Part shown: positions 23,001 to 35,936 of the stretch, piece by piece
Layout of the letters: each line of letters opens with the position of its first letter
Position numbering within the stretch: the first letter of the stretch is position 1
Origin: Typha latifolia
Taxonomy: Eukaryota > Streptophyta > Magnoliopsida > Poales > Typhaceae
Assembly: GCA_019914945.1 (NCBI GenBank)
Contig: CM034099.1
Location: 1,984,001-2,048,000 of the forward strand
Reading direction: 5' to 3'
DNA length: 64,000 nt
The notes under the pieces: generated by a model
The model's database searches: none
The model's input: only the letters and a program-made list of their open reading frames with translations
Told to the model about the DNA's origin: nothing
Program-made: the position numbers and the translations under genes

Positions 23001-24117
23001 CAAAAAACTGAAATGATAATAGCTAAATGGTACAGAAATGGAACAATAATCACCGGAAACCCAACAGAAAAAATGGAAAAATAAAAGCAAAACAAAGAAA
23101 CATTTGCACATTAACCAACCTTCTACTTACTGTCATAGATAAATAGCTAGCAACGAAGCATATCTGTAACAAAGTTTTGTATTGCTGAAAGGCAGTAAAA
23201 GCACCACGAAAACAGCATATAATAATATTGTTTTGAGACACCTAATTCACTTATTGAAGACAAACAAAATAAGGTCCTCAAAATATGTAAGCTACATGGA
23301 GAACAAGGTTTAAATAGGAGTGCAAGCAAGCTGAACATGAGGAATCAGCTCTTCATCCAAGAATGCTCTCACCAGCTAGAAAGTAAAGGAAAAATAAACA
23401 ATTACAACATTGAGGGAATCAGCTCCTTCAAGCAAATGCTTGTTAACCCTGGGAAAAAGTTGCTATCTTCCATTGGAAGATCCTAGTGCTTCAATAAAAT
23501 AATTATACGAGGAAATGAAAAAAGAAACAGCAAACGGAGATATTTTATACCACAGAGGTCATTGACCTTCTTGGCCATCTCCTTGATTTCCTTCTCAACT
23601 TTCTTGATGCTCACAGAGTAAGGTCCCAAACCCTGCCAAAAAAATATATTTTTAAACCACAAGGTGAAAATAAACAACAGAGAGATAGAACGATCAGCAA
23701 TACGATCATAAAAATGTCTTTTTAAAATAAAAAAAAGGAAATAAAGGGTGTTATACCAGAAAACAAGTTTAAGGTTTACGTGAGAAACCGATTATTAGAC
23801 GAGATAGCCCTAAGCTACGAAACAGGAAGAAGCGCCCTGGATTTAAGAGAGATCGCACAAAATACAGAGCACTTTTCAGATCCATAAAATTATACAAAAA
23901 TCAGAAAATATTCCTTGATTCGTAGATTCATACATCCAAAAGCTAGAAACATGAAACCTAGATCTAACATCCAAATCCAATCAAAGCTACATCAAATCAT
24001 AAGATTCGATAAGTTATCACAGGAGTAGAGTACATAGGTCTTGAGAAGGGCAATGTCGTCCTCATCGAGAGGTGGAGGGTTCTTCTCATTCATCTCGACC
24101 TCGGGCTCCGGCGCCAT
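20072..24117 (-). CDS. RPT1: 26S proteasome regulatory particle AAA-ATPase subunit 1 (regulatory subunit 7)
   Basis: Ten exons on the minus strand: 24034-24117, 23551-23632, 22846-22937, 22672-22749, 22510-22571, 21745-21889, 21354-21572, 20968-21149, 20354-20529 and 20072-20229, giving 425 residues, the family length. The N-terminal part holds the coiled coil ([14 protein letters not shown]) and the OB-fold region. The AAA+ domain has Walker A GPPGTGKT (208-215), Walker B IVFFDE (263-268), the second region of homology with ATNRP, and the C-terminal helical domain. It ends KYMVYN, without the HbYX gate-opening motif, as expected for Rpt1. It is one of six ATPases that unfold ubiquitinated substrates and feed them to the 20S core. 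The first residues [16 protein letters not shown] match plant RPT1. All junctions are GT-AG. The acceptor of exon 8 lies inside a tandem duplication (21120-21251). Confidence 0.97.
21120..21251. repeat. 66-bp tandem duplication across the RPT1 exon 8 acceptor
   Basis: 21120-21185 and 21186-21251 are adjacent copies differing at about five positions. Copy 1 contains the real acceptor and the first codons of exon 8 ([10 protein letters not shown]). Copy 2 lies upstream in the transcript, inside intron 7, and carries the same acceptor context followed by codons reading [10 protein letters not shown] and then an in-frame stop. Confidence 0.9.
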
Positions 24118-24194
24118 TTTGTTTCCTTGCTTTCTTCTCTATAAATTTTACTCTCTTGCTTTCTTCGCTTCTCTTCGGCTTCTTCTCTTTCGTC

Positions 24195-24204
24195 TATTTA
24201 TATT
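24195..24204 (-). promoter_or_regulatory. TATA box candidate for RPT1
   Basis: The minus strand reads AATATAAATA about 80 bp upstream of the RPT1 ATG at 24117, a plausible TATA position for a short leader. The transcript leader between is pyrimidine/purine-biased. Confidence 0.4.
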
Positions 24205-24359
24205 ATTCTTTTTGGACTGCTTTTAGTGTACGATTTAATCCTCACCGTCCATCACTTGTCACTCTCTAATTCTACTTTAAGTTGCTTGATGAGGTAGTTA
24301 TCCTTTTTGCTAATTATTTCCTACTTTATGAAAGAAAAAGTACGCATATAAGTAACACT

Positions 24360-24384
24360 TATATATATATATATATATATATAT
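24360..24384. repeat. TA dinucleotide microsatellite
   Basis: Uninterrupted TA run of 25 bp in the spacer upstream of RPT1. Confidence 0.9.
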
Positions 24385-25101
24385 CAACATAATTCCTAGA
24401 GGGGTAGTAGGATCTTGTCATTAAGAGAAAAGTCACTTATTTATTTTTATTTTTATTAAGGGAGGCCAGGTTTTTGCGATATATGTCATGATATTATTAA
24501 CTCATTAATTACTTTAAAAACTCAAGTAATTAAAAATAAGCCAAGCGATGAAATTGTTAATTAAACAAGTGGATAATTGAAAGGTCGGTGTAGACGCATT
24601 CGAACTCAGAACTATCTACTCTAATATAATATTAATTAATTAATTACTCTGAAAGCTTAAGCGCAAATATATCAAAATGAATAATTGTTATGCGGGGAGC
24701 CTGAATCTTGTTTAATTGTTAAACTACAAGCTCAGGAAACGTAATTCCATTCATTACCTCATCAAATTTAGGAACATAACAAAAAATTGTTCTGCATCAT
24801 TGGTTTATTGCCCTTCTTAATGAGTAACAAAAGGTGCATGTTAAACTGCAACTATCACCTCGAGTAAATACATCTGAACCCGAATATATTTCATAAGATC
24901 TTGGGAGAAGAAAAAAGTATAAGATGCATTCAGAAAAGTAGCAAGCAAAAATCTTTGCAACTGAATATTTTGTCAAGTGCTTTGCACAATTGCCTTCATC
25001 AACATCACTGTCTGCTGATATTGTTTGATGAACTTGACATTGTGTTTCGGACTGGAACTAAATTGATCTCTTTGAAACGGCAGCAATCTTTCTCTTGGAA
25101 A

Positions 25102-28100
25102 TCAAACGGTATGTGCAGTCTGAATAACATTTGCGCCTAGGTTCTTCAGCCTCACCACAGATTCTACATGCCCTCTTAGCATATGTACTTCTCGTAACCT
25201 GCAAAATGCATCTCATATATTGATGTCAATAGCATTACAGAATTTCTAGTATACAATGCAATATGAGTAAATATTCTGTTACTTCGTAATCATGTAGGTG
25301 CATGCATAATGTTAATTTGGTTCTATGCCATGAGGCAGGTTTAAACAAGATTGCTATTATGTAATGAGTATGAAGAAATGAAACTTCCGGTGCTTAGGAA
25401 TTCAGATATACAATAGATAAGTGCAATGAAAAGGATGGATTCATGAAGCTTCCATCTCTGGGGGAAATTAAAGGTCTGTTAAGTTGAAATTTATCAGTAT
25501 CAGCTACTGTCTGATTATGAAAGTTATCTATCGTATGCTATTGCTGTTGCTTTTACCTGGCTATTTCAGCACGTCTCTTGGCCTGTTCAGCAATTAACGA
25601 AGATCGCCTTCCATTACCCACAAAATCAGAAGAGAAAGACCCAAGTAGAGTTTTCTGAGAGAGCACCCACTTGGCCTCCCTATCTTCCTTCCCATAGTCT
25701 TTCTTTGAAGTAAAGGCTGTCTGTCAATTGGAGCACGAGAGGAGAGTTAACTAACTAGCTAGGGAGTAATCACAAGCATGAGATCCAATAAAAGTATATA
25801 AAGACAACTATATGAAGATGCAATTATCTAGGTAGCTTCTGGCAGCAAAATACTGGGTTGGCAAGAGTAGAAATGAGAAATACATGCAGTGGAAAGCCAT
25901 TTAGTTACAACCCCAAGAAATATACAAACAAATGTTTTTCAGCTAAAAGAACTGCAGGGAAAATTAAGGTAATAAAAAGTGATGAACTTTTGAATGTACA
26001 TACCTTTCTATCAAATACCAGATTCCATGCATCACCACTGAGAGCATATCGGACAGTGAATTTGATTACATCTAGAGGAGTATAAAAGATCAAACTATAT
26101 AGCCATATAACCCCTGCCCAGCCCCAGCCTATTCCACGAATTGAAGCAAAGTTGATATGTGCATATACAGAAATAAGGGTAGCCACCTGCACCCAGAAAC
26201 AACTTAGGTCAAGTCTGAATGGATGATCCAATGCAGTGTGATTTACAAAAGATGGATCTATCAGCTACTAAAGATCCTTGATAGACAAAATCATGCCAAT
26301 GATTGCACTGAAAGGAGGGTTCTGTTGCTTGAAAGTCAAAAAGAAGTTTGACAATTTTAAGTAATTGTTTAATGTTCCGACAAAACCAAGTTTAACAAAA
26401 CATGCTTGCAACATCAAACTGAGAATGTCCTGAAGAATATTGTACCCACATTTGGTTTACATGCACTGCTAGTTCCCTTGAACCTAAAGCAAGGATCAAG
26501 GCAAATAGGCAATACATTCCAATTATACCTCCAAATAGGCAATACATTCCAGTTATACCAATGCGATAACATATGTGGAAATAAGGTAGTTTCTATTGCA
26601 ATAGGCAAATGTATTGTGCCACTGATGTTCTCAAACTTTTATCCATTAGTTAATTCAGAAACCTTACCAGTTGGGCCACCACAAATGCACACATTAGAAG
26701 AGTACCAGGTCTCTCCATAAAAGACCAACTTTGACTGCGTGTAACAAATATAAGAGCTTGGCTGATGATGCTAACTTGCAGATATATAGCAGATGAGATC
26801 TCTTCACTGTTTCTGCTGAGAGATCTCACTTTGAAATGAGCCTACAAACAAAAGATACCAAGATATCATTAATTGTTATAACAAGATGATCAAGAATCTA
26901 ATATTTCAAATTGGTGATAACAAAGAAAGCACGTATTTTATATGAAATTGCTTGTTCTACCTCAAAGAAAGTAGTTCTTGTGACAGCCCAATAGAACAGA
27001 ACAGTAACTAATGCAAGGTAGGTTCCTATGACAATGCCAGTAGCAAATATCTCATTTAGTTTCCAACTGTCTGGGCCAGGAGATGGCCTGACACGATCCT
27101 TGGATATAGTCATAATGGTCCCTGATAAATAGCATTTAACGAGATAGATATTAGTCACACCATTTTCTGTAATTAAAGTCTTTTAAGAAGCAAGTTTGAT
27201 GGAAGAACCATTAAACATGTGATGTTCATAACAGAATTTCAAAATTTTCCTAGATACAACAAAATGCAAGAAGTCTAATTTGGTTAGGAATTAAAGTCAA
27301 CTGTCCAAGCAATGAATATATGATGAGATCCTCTTATAATTTATCTAAATATAGCATTATCTCTAGATCCTTACTCAGACACATCACTACATAAAAGTAT
27401 ATATGGCACGGCAACTAGCACGGGATGTGCCAGTGGCACACCCTTATGCCGGTCGGCACGGGTGCGTGTCAACTTGTACCAATGTAAAGCCCATTAATTT
27501 TTTTTTCTATTTCCATCAATTATCATTAATATGATTAAAAATTATCGATAGTATTTAACACAATATTCTTGTATTATTCTTGTGCAAACAAATGAAGCCT
27601 TTGATTATCTTTATCATTTTACATTCAACTAGATAATTTTAATCATTAAACTATTATCAATTAATATTATGTGTTGAATATTAAATTATAAATAATATTA
27701 ATTTTAAAGAATATATTCAATCATATAATATTTTGAATGATATTTATATTTGACTATTGCTATATCTTTAATAAAATAAGTCATTTATAAAAATAATCTA
27801 AAGATAAAAGACTATAATATAGATTTTAATACATATATTTAAACTAAAAACCAAAGATCGTCATATTTGAAAACTCAAAAATATCTTTAAATATCCTAAA
27901 TTTTTTTATTAAAAATATACTAAAGGTGTGTCACTAGTACACGGGGGCATGCTGAGGGTGTGCTAATGGTGCACAACACGGTACGTGCCTTCGGTATGAC
28001 CATCAATTGTATATATGTATACTAATATGTGTGCATATGTATGAATGTTTGTTGTATGTGTAAGCTGATATGCATCTAAAAATGTATGTGCTTATGCATG

Positions 28101-31100
28101 CAGATTCGAATATATGTTATTATCAATTAATCAATATCAATATCCAAGTCGTTGTCCATCAATATATGGTCAGTTAGAGCACTATGCAAGCTGAGAAAGG
28201 CTTCAAACAAACTGAAGGAATTTTAATCAATATGGCATCAGCCCTCTATAAATTGCAAATTTGGACAATAGAGCGACTTGCCAAAAGAGTTACAAGGCCA
28301 GTTGGCTGGTGTCTCCATTACTTTACTCTCATGTAATCAAAGAGCAACACCTCCAAGAAATCCTCTAAACAACTATTTTAAGTACAGTATGACTCACCGA
28401 ACTACATGTGCTATTGTCTATTTGTGCAGCAAAGAGGTCTAGAGTCTAGACAAGAACATATATCCTGATAAAAGGATGATTTGCTATTGAATTATGACAC
28501 AGAAATTATCGTGCGAAATGGAAGCATAGAGAAATTTCACAAACTATTATTGAGAAAGGGGTAAATAGGTAATACCATCATTCAATATGGCTATTATCAA
28601 AACCATAAAAGGAGGGAAGTCATATTCCCAGATTAACGCAAGAAGCACAAAACCAAGCTGCACAGAAACAGTTACAGCAATTAGATCATTAGCAGTAAGA
28701 TTACTATAGTTTCGTAAAATATATAATAAACTTCTTCTTACCACTATTCTTATTGTAATTGATACAGCATAAATCTGCATTCATATAGAACGATCATTAT
28801 TAACATTTAATAGATAGATGGTCGTAAAAAATTTGAACTTGATAATACAATACTCAGCTGTATAATTCTTCATTCTCTGGAATATGGCCCGGCTTGTCAA
28901 GACTGCACTGATAATGACACTCAGGCCAGGTTCTGTAAGGACAATATCAGCAGCAGACCTCGCGGCATCTGTTGCATCTGACACTGCTATCCCAATATCT
29001 GCTTTCTTCAAAGCAGGCGCATCATTTACACCATCTCCAGTCATTCCACAGACGTGTTTTTTCTCTTGAAGAATTTTCACTATCTCATACTTGTGCTCTG
29101 GATGTTGACAACCCACAAGTGGATGAAATTAAATTGAGTCGTTGATCAGACAAATGATGTACTGCACCATATCTAACATTCATAATAATATAAAACTGAT
29201 AATAGGATTGTTAATGGTCAGGTTTGTCACTTTTCATTTTGTATAACTTGAAAAAAATGGTAAGAAGCATCACAGTACCAGGAAAAACACCAGCAAATCC
29301 ATCAGCCTTTTCAATAAGTTCATCCACAGGAAGTGCTTCATTCTCATCTTTATCACGACCCAACAATGAAGAGGAAGGATACATGTTTGTTCCCATTCCC
29401 AGACGTCGACCAGTCTCTTTGGCAATAGACAGCTGATCACCTGTAAAAATGCAAGTTTGCTAAATTCCCAAAAATAGTAATTAACGAATTGACAGATTCC
29501 CCCCAAAAAAACAGAAATCATTCTTCGGTGGTCGTTGTAATTGAAGGGGTCTGATCTAAGTATATAACCAATAATCACATCGTACTAAATTACTATGAAA
29601 GCCTGGTATAAGAATGTGGAAGCTTTTTATACCAGGTCTTTAAGAAATGCACAGTCAAATGAATATTGGAGTTCTCACGTTGAATAGTTTACTATAATAA
29701 AAGGAGTGCTAGCAAGCTGAAAAGACACATATTTTTCTTCTGGCACATAGAATCAAGAAATAGATGATGTATATATTTGAGTCTTTACTGTTAAAGAGCA
29801 TAGGAGGCAATAAAAAACTGAAGATTATTATATACCAATGCCATTGGTACTATTAACTAGTTCACCTCTGGTAGATTGTCCAAGTCCTAGACATACCAGT
29901 GATCATCTTCACACAAACACCAAGATTTAATGCTTTGCGAATGGTCTCAGCACTGTCATGTCTTGGTGGATCAAACAATGGCAATAAACCACAGAAAATC
30001 CATGGGCCACCTGGGCTCTCTTTACTTTTCTCAGGAATAACCTGACACAGAGAATCATTAAAAACAGTAAAATAAATGTAAGAGTTACAATTATAAGGTT
30101 TTTAGAAGAAAAATGAAGATGTATCCCGAGCTGTAATATTCATATTTTTACCACTATCTTATGGGCTCCTGCTTATACCTGATAAGCAACCCCAAGTGAG
30201 CGGAGACCCCTTTCAGCAAATCTATCAATGGCTGCATGCACTCCTCCAGAAATTTCATGTTTATTGTGACAGAGATTTAGAATCTGAAGTAAAGAACAAT
30301 AACGTTAACTCATGTACAGCAGTTAAAGGCTACCACTCAAGCCATGAATGACACTAGAAGTTTCCATTTGATTAAAGTAAAATATATATTTATGATCTAA
30401 CAGGAATTCTCAAGTATGGATATTTCTTATCACCTTTTTAGATTAGGAACTTGTTTCTACATGCAAGTACTTATATAGTAGGAATGAGTTAGATGAATTA
30501 ATGATCCTTCCATAATTTAGCTTAATGTGTCCGTAACTTTGTACCTGCTCTGGAGCTCCTTTGCTAGCTCGGTACCAGTTTCCATCAGAGTCGATGTATG
30601 TTATAGCTGTTCGTTTGTCCACAGGATTAAATGGAAGAAAGTGCAACTCAGTGATGTTAGCACGTGCCTGTAGACAAAGTAAGAATTCTGAAGTATTTGT
30701 TCCTGTAAGAAGAAAAGAAAACAACAAAGGTGATATCATAAAAATTTAGGGTAAGATTTCTCTTCGCAACCTCCTTAGGATCAGCGAGCATGTTTATGAT
30801 GGCTGTATCAATTGCATCTTGGTTCTCAAGTCTTGAGGCTCTAGCAGCTAGCAAGACAATCATATCTCTATCCATTTGTCTATTGAAAACCTAGAAATTA
30901 AAATTATGCATCAGCATAGGGACAAAGTGAGTACATACATGACAACAAAAACAAAGCTTTGTGTCCCCATCAATTGCAGCATGGTCGCAAGTAATAGACA
31001 AATTCCTGCATAATATATAGGCTCACAATTATGCATCTATAGAAGCAGCAAAATTTCCTCTTACTATACCTACTGGTCGAATACTACTTCTACTCCACAT

Positions 31101-34018
31101 TGTTCATTGTGATCTAGATTCTACACATAAATAGCTAGAAATAAAATCAATTTTGGAATTTTGTGGTATTCATCAAGTACCCATAGTCAATAGTTATTTA
31201 GTAATAAACAAAAGGTCACTTGAATCAAATAGGGAGACAGAGAAAGAGAGAAGACAGAATCCTGAGATAGTGTTCCAGTTTCTTGGCAATCATTGCGAGC
31301 TCCAGATATTCAAGCAACGGTACTAGAGGGTAAAGATACCACAACTATAACAACCAAGCCTTTCATCCCAATTATAATTTACGAAGAGATGAGGAAAATA
31401 AAAAAAATGAAAGAAATAATTTATTCTTTCAGCTGCTAACTTCTAATCTATAAATAAGTGAAGATGTCTTGCTCATTGTGTTTCTACCTCAATGAGATTT
31501 CTATCAACAGTGAGGCGATTCAGAGTTAGTGTTCCAGTTTTGTCACTACATAGGACATCCATTCCAGCCAATTCCTCAATAGCAGTCATCCTTTTTGTAA
31601 TTGCACCCTGCAGATAAACATGATGTGGAAGTACAAAATGGAAAAAAACACTGATTTAGGCCTCAGGATATACCTGTTGTGATAAGCGGTGAGAACCAAT
31701 TGCAAGGGTAACTGATAACACAGTAGGCATGGCTATTGGTATTCCTCCAATTAAAAGAACGAGCAGATTGTTGATGCCATTTCTGTATGAACGATGTTGG
31801 ATAGGAAACATGACTATGATTTCAAGAACCATCCCAAGAGCTATTGAGCATATACAGAAGTTTCCTATGGAGGTAAGAACCTGAAAAATAGGAATTATAA
31901 CTATCGGTTCATGTGATACATATGACAACGTATCAAGAGTAACACATGCTTTTAACCAAGCTACTCTAGATCTACTGCATGTTACATGTGCTTAAGTTAA
32001 TGCATTTCATCAAGCTTTTGGCAAATTGGCTTAAATCTTTTTATTCCGATCAGGTTATACAACATTTTAATTTGAATAGTATATTATCAGTTTATCACAT
32101 CTGATTGAATCTCTAAATTGCTAATGGTAATCCATCTTATCCAATTTCCCATTTCATATATTTCCAATTTTCTCAAGATTTATATTGTTAAGGGACTTTC
32201 AGAGTAAGAATATTATAAATCAAACAAAGGAGTGATAATTCACATGATCCTACCTTCTGAAAATGCCCAACAACTTCAGTAGAGTCCACCAAATGTGCTG
32301 CCTTTCCAAAGAAAGAATGAACACCAGTGGCAATCACAATTGCTTCAATTTCTCCATGCTTACATGTTGAACCAGAGAACACCACATCGCCGGTCCTTTT
32401 TGTAACTGGAAGAGATTCACCGGTAAGAGCTGACTGCATCATGAAGACAAGAAAATTATTTGACATGCATCAAATTTTGAAAGACACTTATGGGAGGAGG
32501 GCTTGCAAATATTTTAATCAGTTTAATTCAGATTATTTATAAAATAAGAGAACAAATCTAGCAAGTGATGTAATAATTCTCATACTCATATCCATCCAAC
32601 AAATTGCTCACCATCATGCATTAAATAACCAGAGAAAAGATCTCAATAAGAAGATGGCTAAAAATGTAATACATTTTTAAGCATGCAAAAAACACTTGCC
32701 TGGTCAACTTTCAGAGGATCTCCCTCAAGGAGACGAGCATCTGCTGGGATAATATCGCCAAGCTTAATGCTGATTATATCTCCAGGTACTAGAATGGCAG
32801 CATCCTGCTCTTGCCATTGTCCATCTCTGAGAACCTGCATATAAAATGTCTAGTCAAGCACTGTCACTATGCACCAAGCATACACATGTGTTACTGATAT
32901 ATGAAAATTTAGAAATGTGTGTTTCAAATCTGATATATAAAAATTTTAGAAATGTGTTCCCATATAAATTTGAACTCACAGAATTAGATAGAAATTTACA
33001 ATTAAAAATAAGAAAGCAAAAATCAATGCCAGGAAATAGCTTTTCATATGCAGTGAGTCAGAATAATGTTTATGAGAGTTTAATCATATGTCGATCTGAA
33101 GATCACATAAATTGGAAATTGGAACAAGATAGTCCCATCTATGAGCATAAGAGTACCCATTCAGAAAATCTGCATTATTTTATCATAAAGCAAAAGCTTT
33201 TTGGGCATTCAAGATGAGAGTTTACTATCAGCACTAATGCAGAAGACGTATCCATAACAAAAAATTAACCTGGTGCTAACCTTGGTTTTAGGAGCTAGAC
33301 GAGCCATAAGTGCTGCTGCAGCATTCCCAGCATTGTTTTCTTCAATAAAACTTATTGTTGAATTGAGAATCAGCAGGCATATAATCCCCACAAAGTCTTG
33401 CCAATCAGGACCCTCACCCTGACAAACCAGAAAATAAATATTGAATTTCAGATAAGAAGAATAAAAAAATTACATGATAATAGTACTAAAATGTCAAACA
33501 TATGAATAGAAAGCGTGAAAGCTCCTCATCCAAGGGAATGTCAAAGAGTGTCAATTTGTTGCAAAACTTACTCCACCATTTGCCAAGACTATTGCCATTA
33601 TTGCTGCAGCTTCCATAACCCACGACAAGGGGTTCCACATAAAACTAAGGAACTTCAAAATTTTGTTCTCCTGAATAAAATTAATGCAGAATAATAAGAG
33701 TCTGAGATCGTCAAGTCCAGTTAGAAGGAACTAAATAAAGGAAAATTACACGCTTCTCCTCTAATTTGTTTAGACCAAAAAGATCCAACCGTGCAGTAGC
33801 ATCTTCTGACGAAAGCCCATTCCGAGATGTTCTTAGTTGTTCGAGGGCTTCTTCCAGAGGCATTCGTTCCTTGACCAAATTAATCAGCGTTAGTGAACCT
33901 TACTGCATAATTTCCTTTTGAGTGGAATGTCCAGTTTACTTCCTAAATTACTTACCAAATCAATCGCATCTCTGTTGAAATTTTCAGGACCAAGCAAAGG
34001 CTTTTCCAGCTCATCCAT
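25102..34018 (-). CDS. AHA10: P3A-type H+-ATPase, AHA10/PH5-like
   Basis: Twenty-one exons (33956-34018, 33750-33869, 33572-33670, 33281-33418, 32700-32834, 32254-32433, 31674-31880, 31488-31607, 30771-30890, 30545-30667, 30179-30283, 29897-30041, 29279-29440, 28859-29097, 28742-28774, 28576-28657, 26961-27121, 26668-26841, 26004-26186, 25557-25720, 25102-25198) give 949 residues. Visible: TGES (189-192), phosphorylated Asp336 in DKTGTLT, GDGVND (593-598), and the membrane Asp690 in ILNDG, equivalent to the proton-binding Asp684 of AHA2. The C-terminal regulatory domain ends QTAHTV. The AHA10/PH5 clade ends in HTV where plasma-membrane AHAs end in YTV, and those pumps hyperacidify vacuoles for flavonoid/proanthocyanidin traits. 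Clade assignment rests on this end and on overall resemblance. Introns 5 and 14 use GC donors. The ATG is the family start (MDELEKPLL). Confidence 0.95.
26502..26561. repeat. 30-bp tandem duplication in an H+-ATPase intron
   Basis: Two adjacent copies of a 30-bp unit beginning CAAATAGGCAATACATTCCA, with one clear mismatch. It lies in the intron between exons 26004-26186 and 26668-26841 and should have no coding effect. Confidence 0.85.
27405..27989. mobile_element. probable non-autonomous DNA element with degenerate terminal inverted repeats
   Basis: Within the 1.45-kb H+-ATPase intron 16, a GC-rich left end (GGCACGGCAACTAGCACGGG, then GCACACCC) and a GC-rich right end whose complement begins GGCACGTACCGTG and contains GCACACCC flank about 430 bp of very AT-rich sequence. 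Ends in opposite orientation around an AT-rich core suggest a decayed MITE. There is no coding capacity, and I could not define a clean target-site duplication. Confidence 0.45.
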
Positions 34019-34600
34019 AGTTGAAGTGCGGAGGCCCCAGTCTTTCTAAACAACTAAAAATGTAGAACAATGAACTGAGAACTACTAAAACTACACTGGA
34101 AATAAAACATTAAAAGAGAAAACGACTCAAAATTTTCAAACCAGTGGCACTACCATATGCCAGCCAAAAGATCACTTAATCAACAATTTTTCATACTAAG
34201 TACATTGTTTTCTGATATCAGGCATTAATAAAAATGTTGAGCTCATCACTACATCCAAGAAGTCAAAATCCTAAAATTAGCAAGAACGTGTGAAAATTAG
34301 AACACATTGTCAGGACGAACAAGACGAGATGGAATACTCACCAAATATGAAGAGATAAACAGCGAGAATGAGAAAAGTGGGGCTTAGGACTCCTCCTCCT
34401 CCTCCAAAGAAATGAGTAGAAGAATGGTAGGAAAGGGAGCTTTTTTAAACCGGAGGAAGTTGATGGCAGCAAACTCGGCAATTGACGGTTGGGTGGCGGG
34501 CTCCATCTTTTCCCCGCCATGCATTCTTCTTCTCTTTCTCTCTCCTCGGCTCTCAGCTTTCAAATCCAACTGCTATTCAAGACTTCACCTTCAAACCTAA
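34019..34600 (-). promoter_or_regulatory. H+-ATPase 5' leader with a leader intron and uORF
   Basis: On the minus strand an exon-like leader ends ATATTTG at 34342 before GTGAGT. An acceptor TTTAG precedes 34045, so a 296-bp intron (34046-34341) would sit in the 5' UTR, leaving 27 nt before the ATG. Upstream, a frame from ATG at 34569 to a stop at 34384 (61 codons) lies wholly in the leader, with further in-frame Met codons. uORFs in 5' leaders are known for Nicotiana PMA H+-ATPase genes. The transcription start is not fixed by sequence, so the uORF is conditional. Confidence 0.5.
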
Positions 34601-35936
34601 CTGTCTTCGAATAAGGTGGGTGTTTTGTTTGTTTGTCCGCACTCGTGTGGTGACCTGCTTGTTATTAAAACTTCTAGTTGCCATTGATACTTTCTTTATT
34701 AGGCAAATAGATAGGGCAAATCCGCAAATGGCATGTGTGGCTCTGGATTGGGAGATCTTAATAATATGCTAATAATATAGCATATTAATGTTTTTAAAGA
34801 CACAAATGATCATCTAACAGCAATCTAAAGACATAACGAAATAAAGCAAAAATACATAAGAGAAAAACAAAGAAGATATTAAACTTAGCAGACTTAACAT
34901 AACAAGGAAGTTTTTTTATCAAAGAGAAAACATAACAAGAAAGTATGTTTAGAACTTATCTAATGTGATACCCAATTTTCTCAACAAAAAAAGAAAAAGG
35001 ATAAAGGAAAAAAATTATTAATTTAGAACTTCTAAATCTTGGTTAGCATCAAAGAGTTGTACTAATTCCTACTTGTAACATGATAAATCACATATGCTTT
35101 GGCATATATCTCCTGTAGGAAACCTATTACCATTCTGAAGCGCTTGGGATTACAGTTAATTTTTTTGTTTGATTTAGCATATGAAACTTTGTTATTATAC
35201 ATAATTTATACATAAAGTACACACTAAAATATATTATTATAAATAAAATAAACAAATATAATTTAATTATAAAAACCCGGCCTAGGCCTCCAAATGTAAT
35301 CCAATATGACATAAACCACCATGTTTATGAGAAGCTTGGACTTTAGATCTGCAATATGGCAAAATCCCTGAAAGGCTTGCAGGTATTGAACAGCATACAG
35401 AAATTGAATTCTCCATTGACGAGGACATATCTGATTTTAGCCTATCAAAGGTACATTACCACCACATCGTTTATCATACAACTTGCTTATCACATTACAA
35501 CTATTTAGGGGGGAAGCCTGTCTTTCAAAACTATAAACTAAAGAAAATAGAGAGTACCATGATTGTACAGGCTAAATATTACATCTGTCAAAAGTTAAAA
35601 CTGTGACAACTAACATGAAAAACGTCATCAACAAGAACAATATCCTCAGGATGAAACATAGAAGAAACTCATCATATAATTTGTTGCAGTTATGTCTAGA
35701 ACCATGATGCCAGCATCCAAAAAAGAATAAGCAGTTATGACCATTATAACTCAAGCTCATAGCTTGGAAACTTTTAGGATCATATAGGCTCCGTAACTTA
35801 ATTTGGCCTGAATCTTTACTATTGCTAAACTATCACCATCCATGGAACAGTAGTGAAACTGCATGCTCCAACTGTGAAGCAGACGGGCTTTCCAGCCTTC
35901 TGGGTAGCATAAAATCAACATAATCTGGGTTGCAAA
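34601..35936. other. H+-ATPase promoter and PRP17 3' UTR
   Basis: AT-rich spacer of 1.3 kb between two minus-strand genes. The right end up to 35936 is the expected 3' UTR of PRP17, whose stop is at 35937-35939. No gene or clear repeat seen. Confidence 0.6.

Larger units (their letters stand above)
24118..25101. other. RPT1 promoter and H+-ATPase 3' UTR
   Basis: Spacer between two minus-strand genes. The left half should be the RPT1 promoter. The right end (about 24750-25101) should be the 3' UTR of the H+-ATPase. It includes the TA microsatellite at 24360-24384. No further gene seen. Confidence 0.6.
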
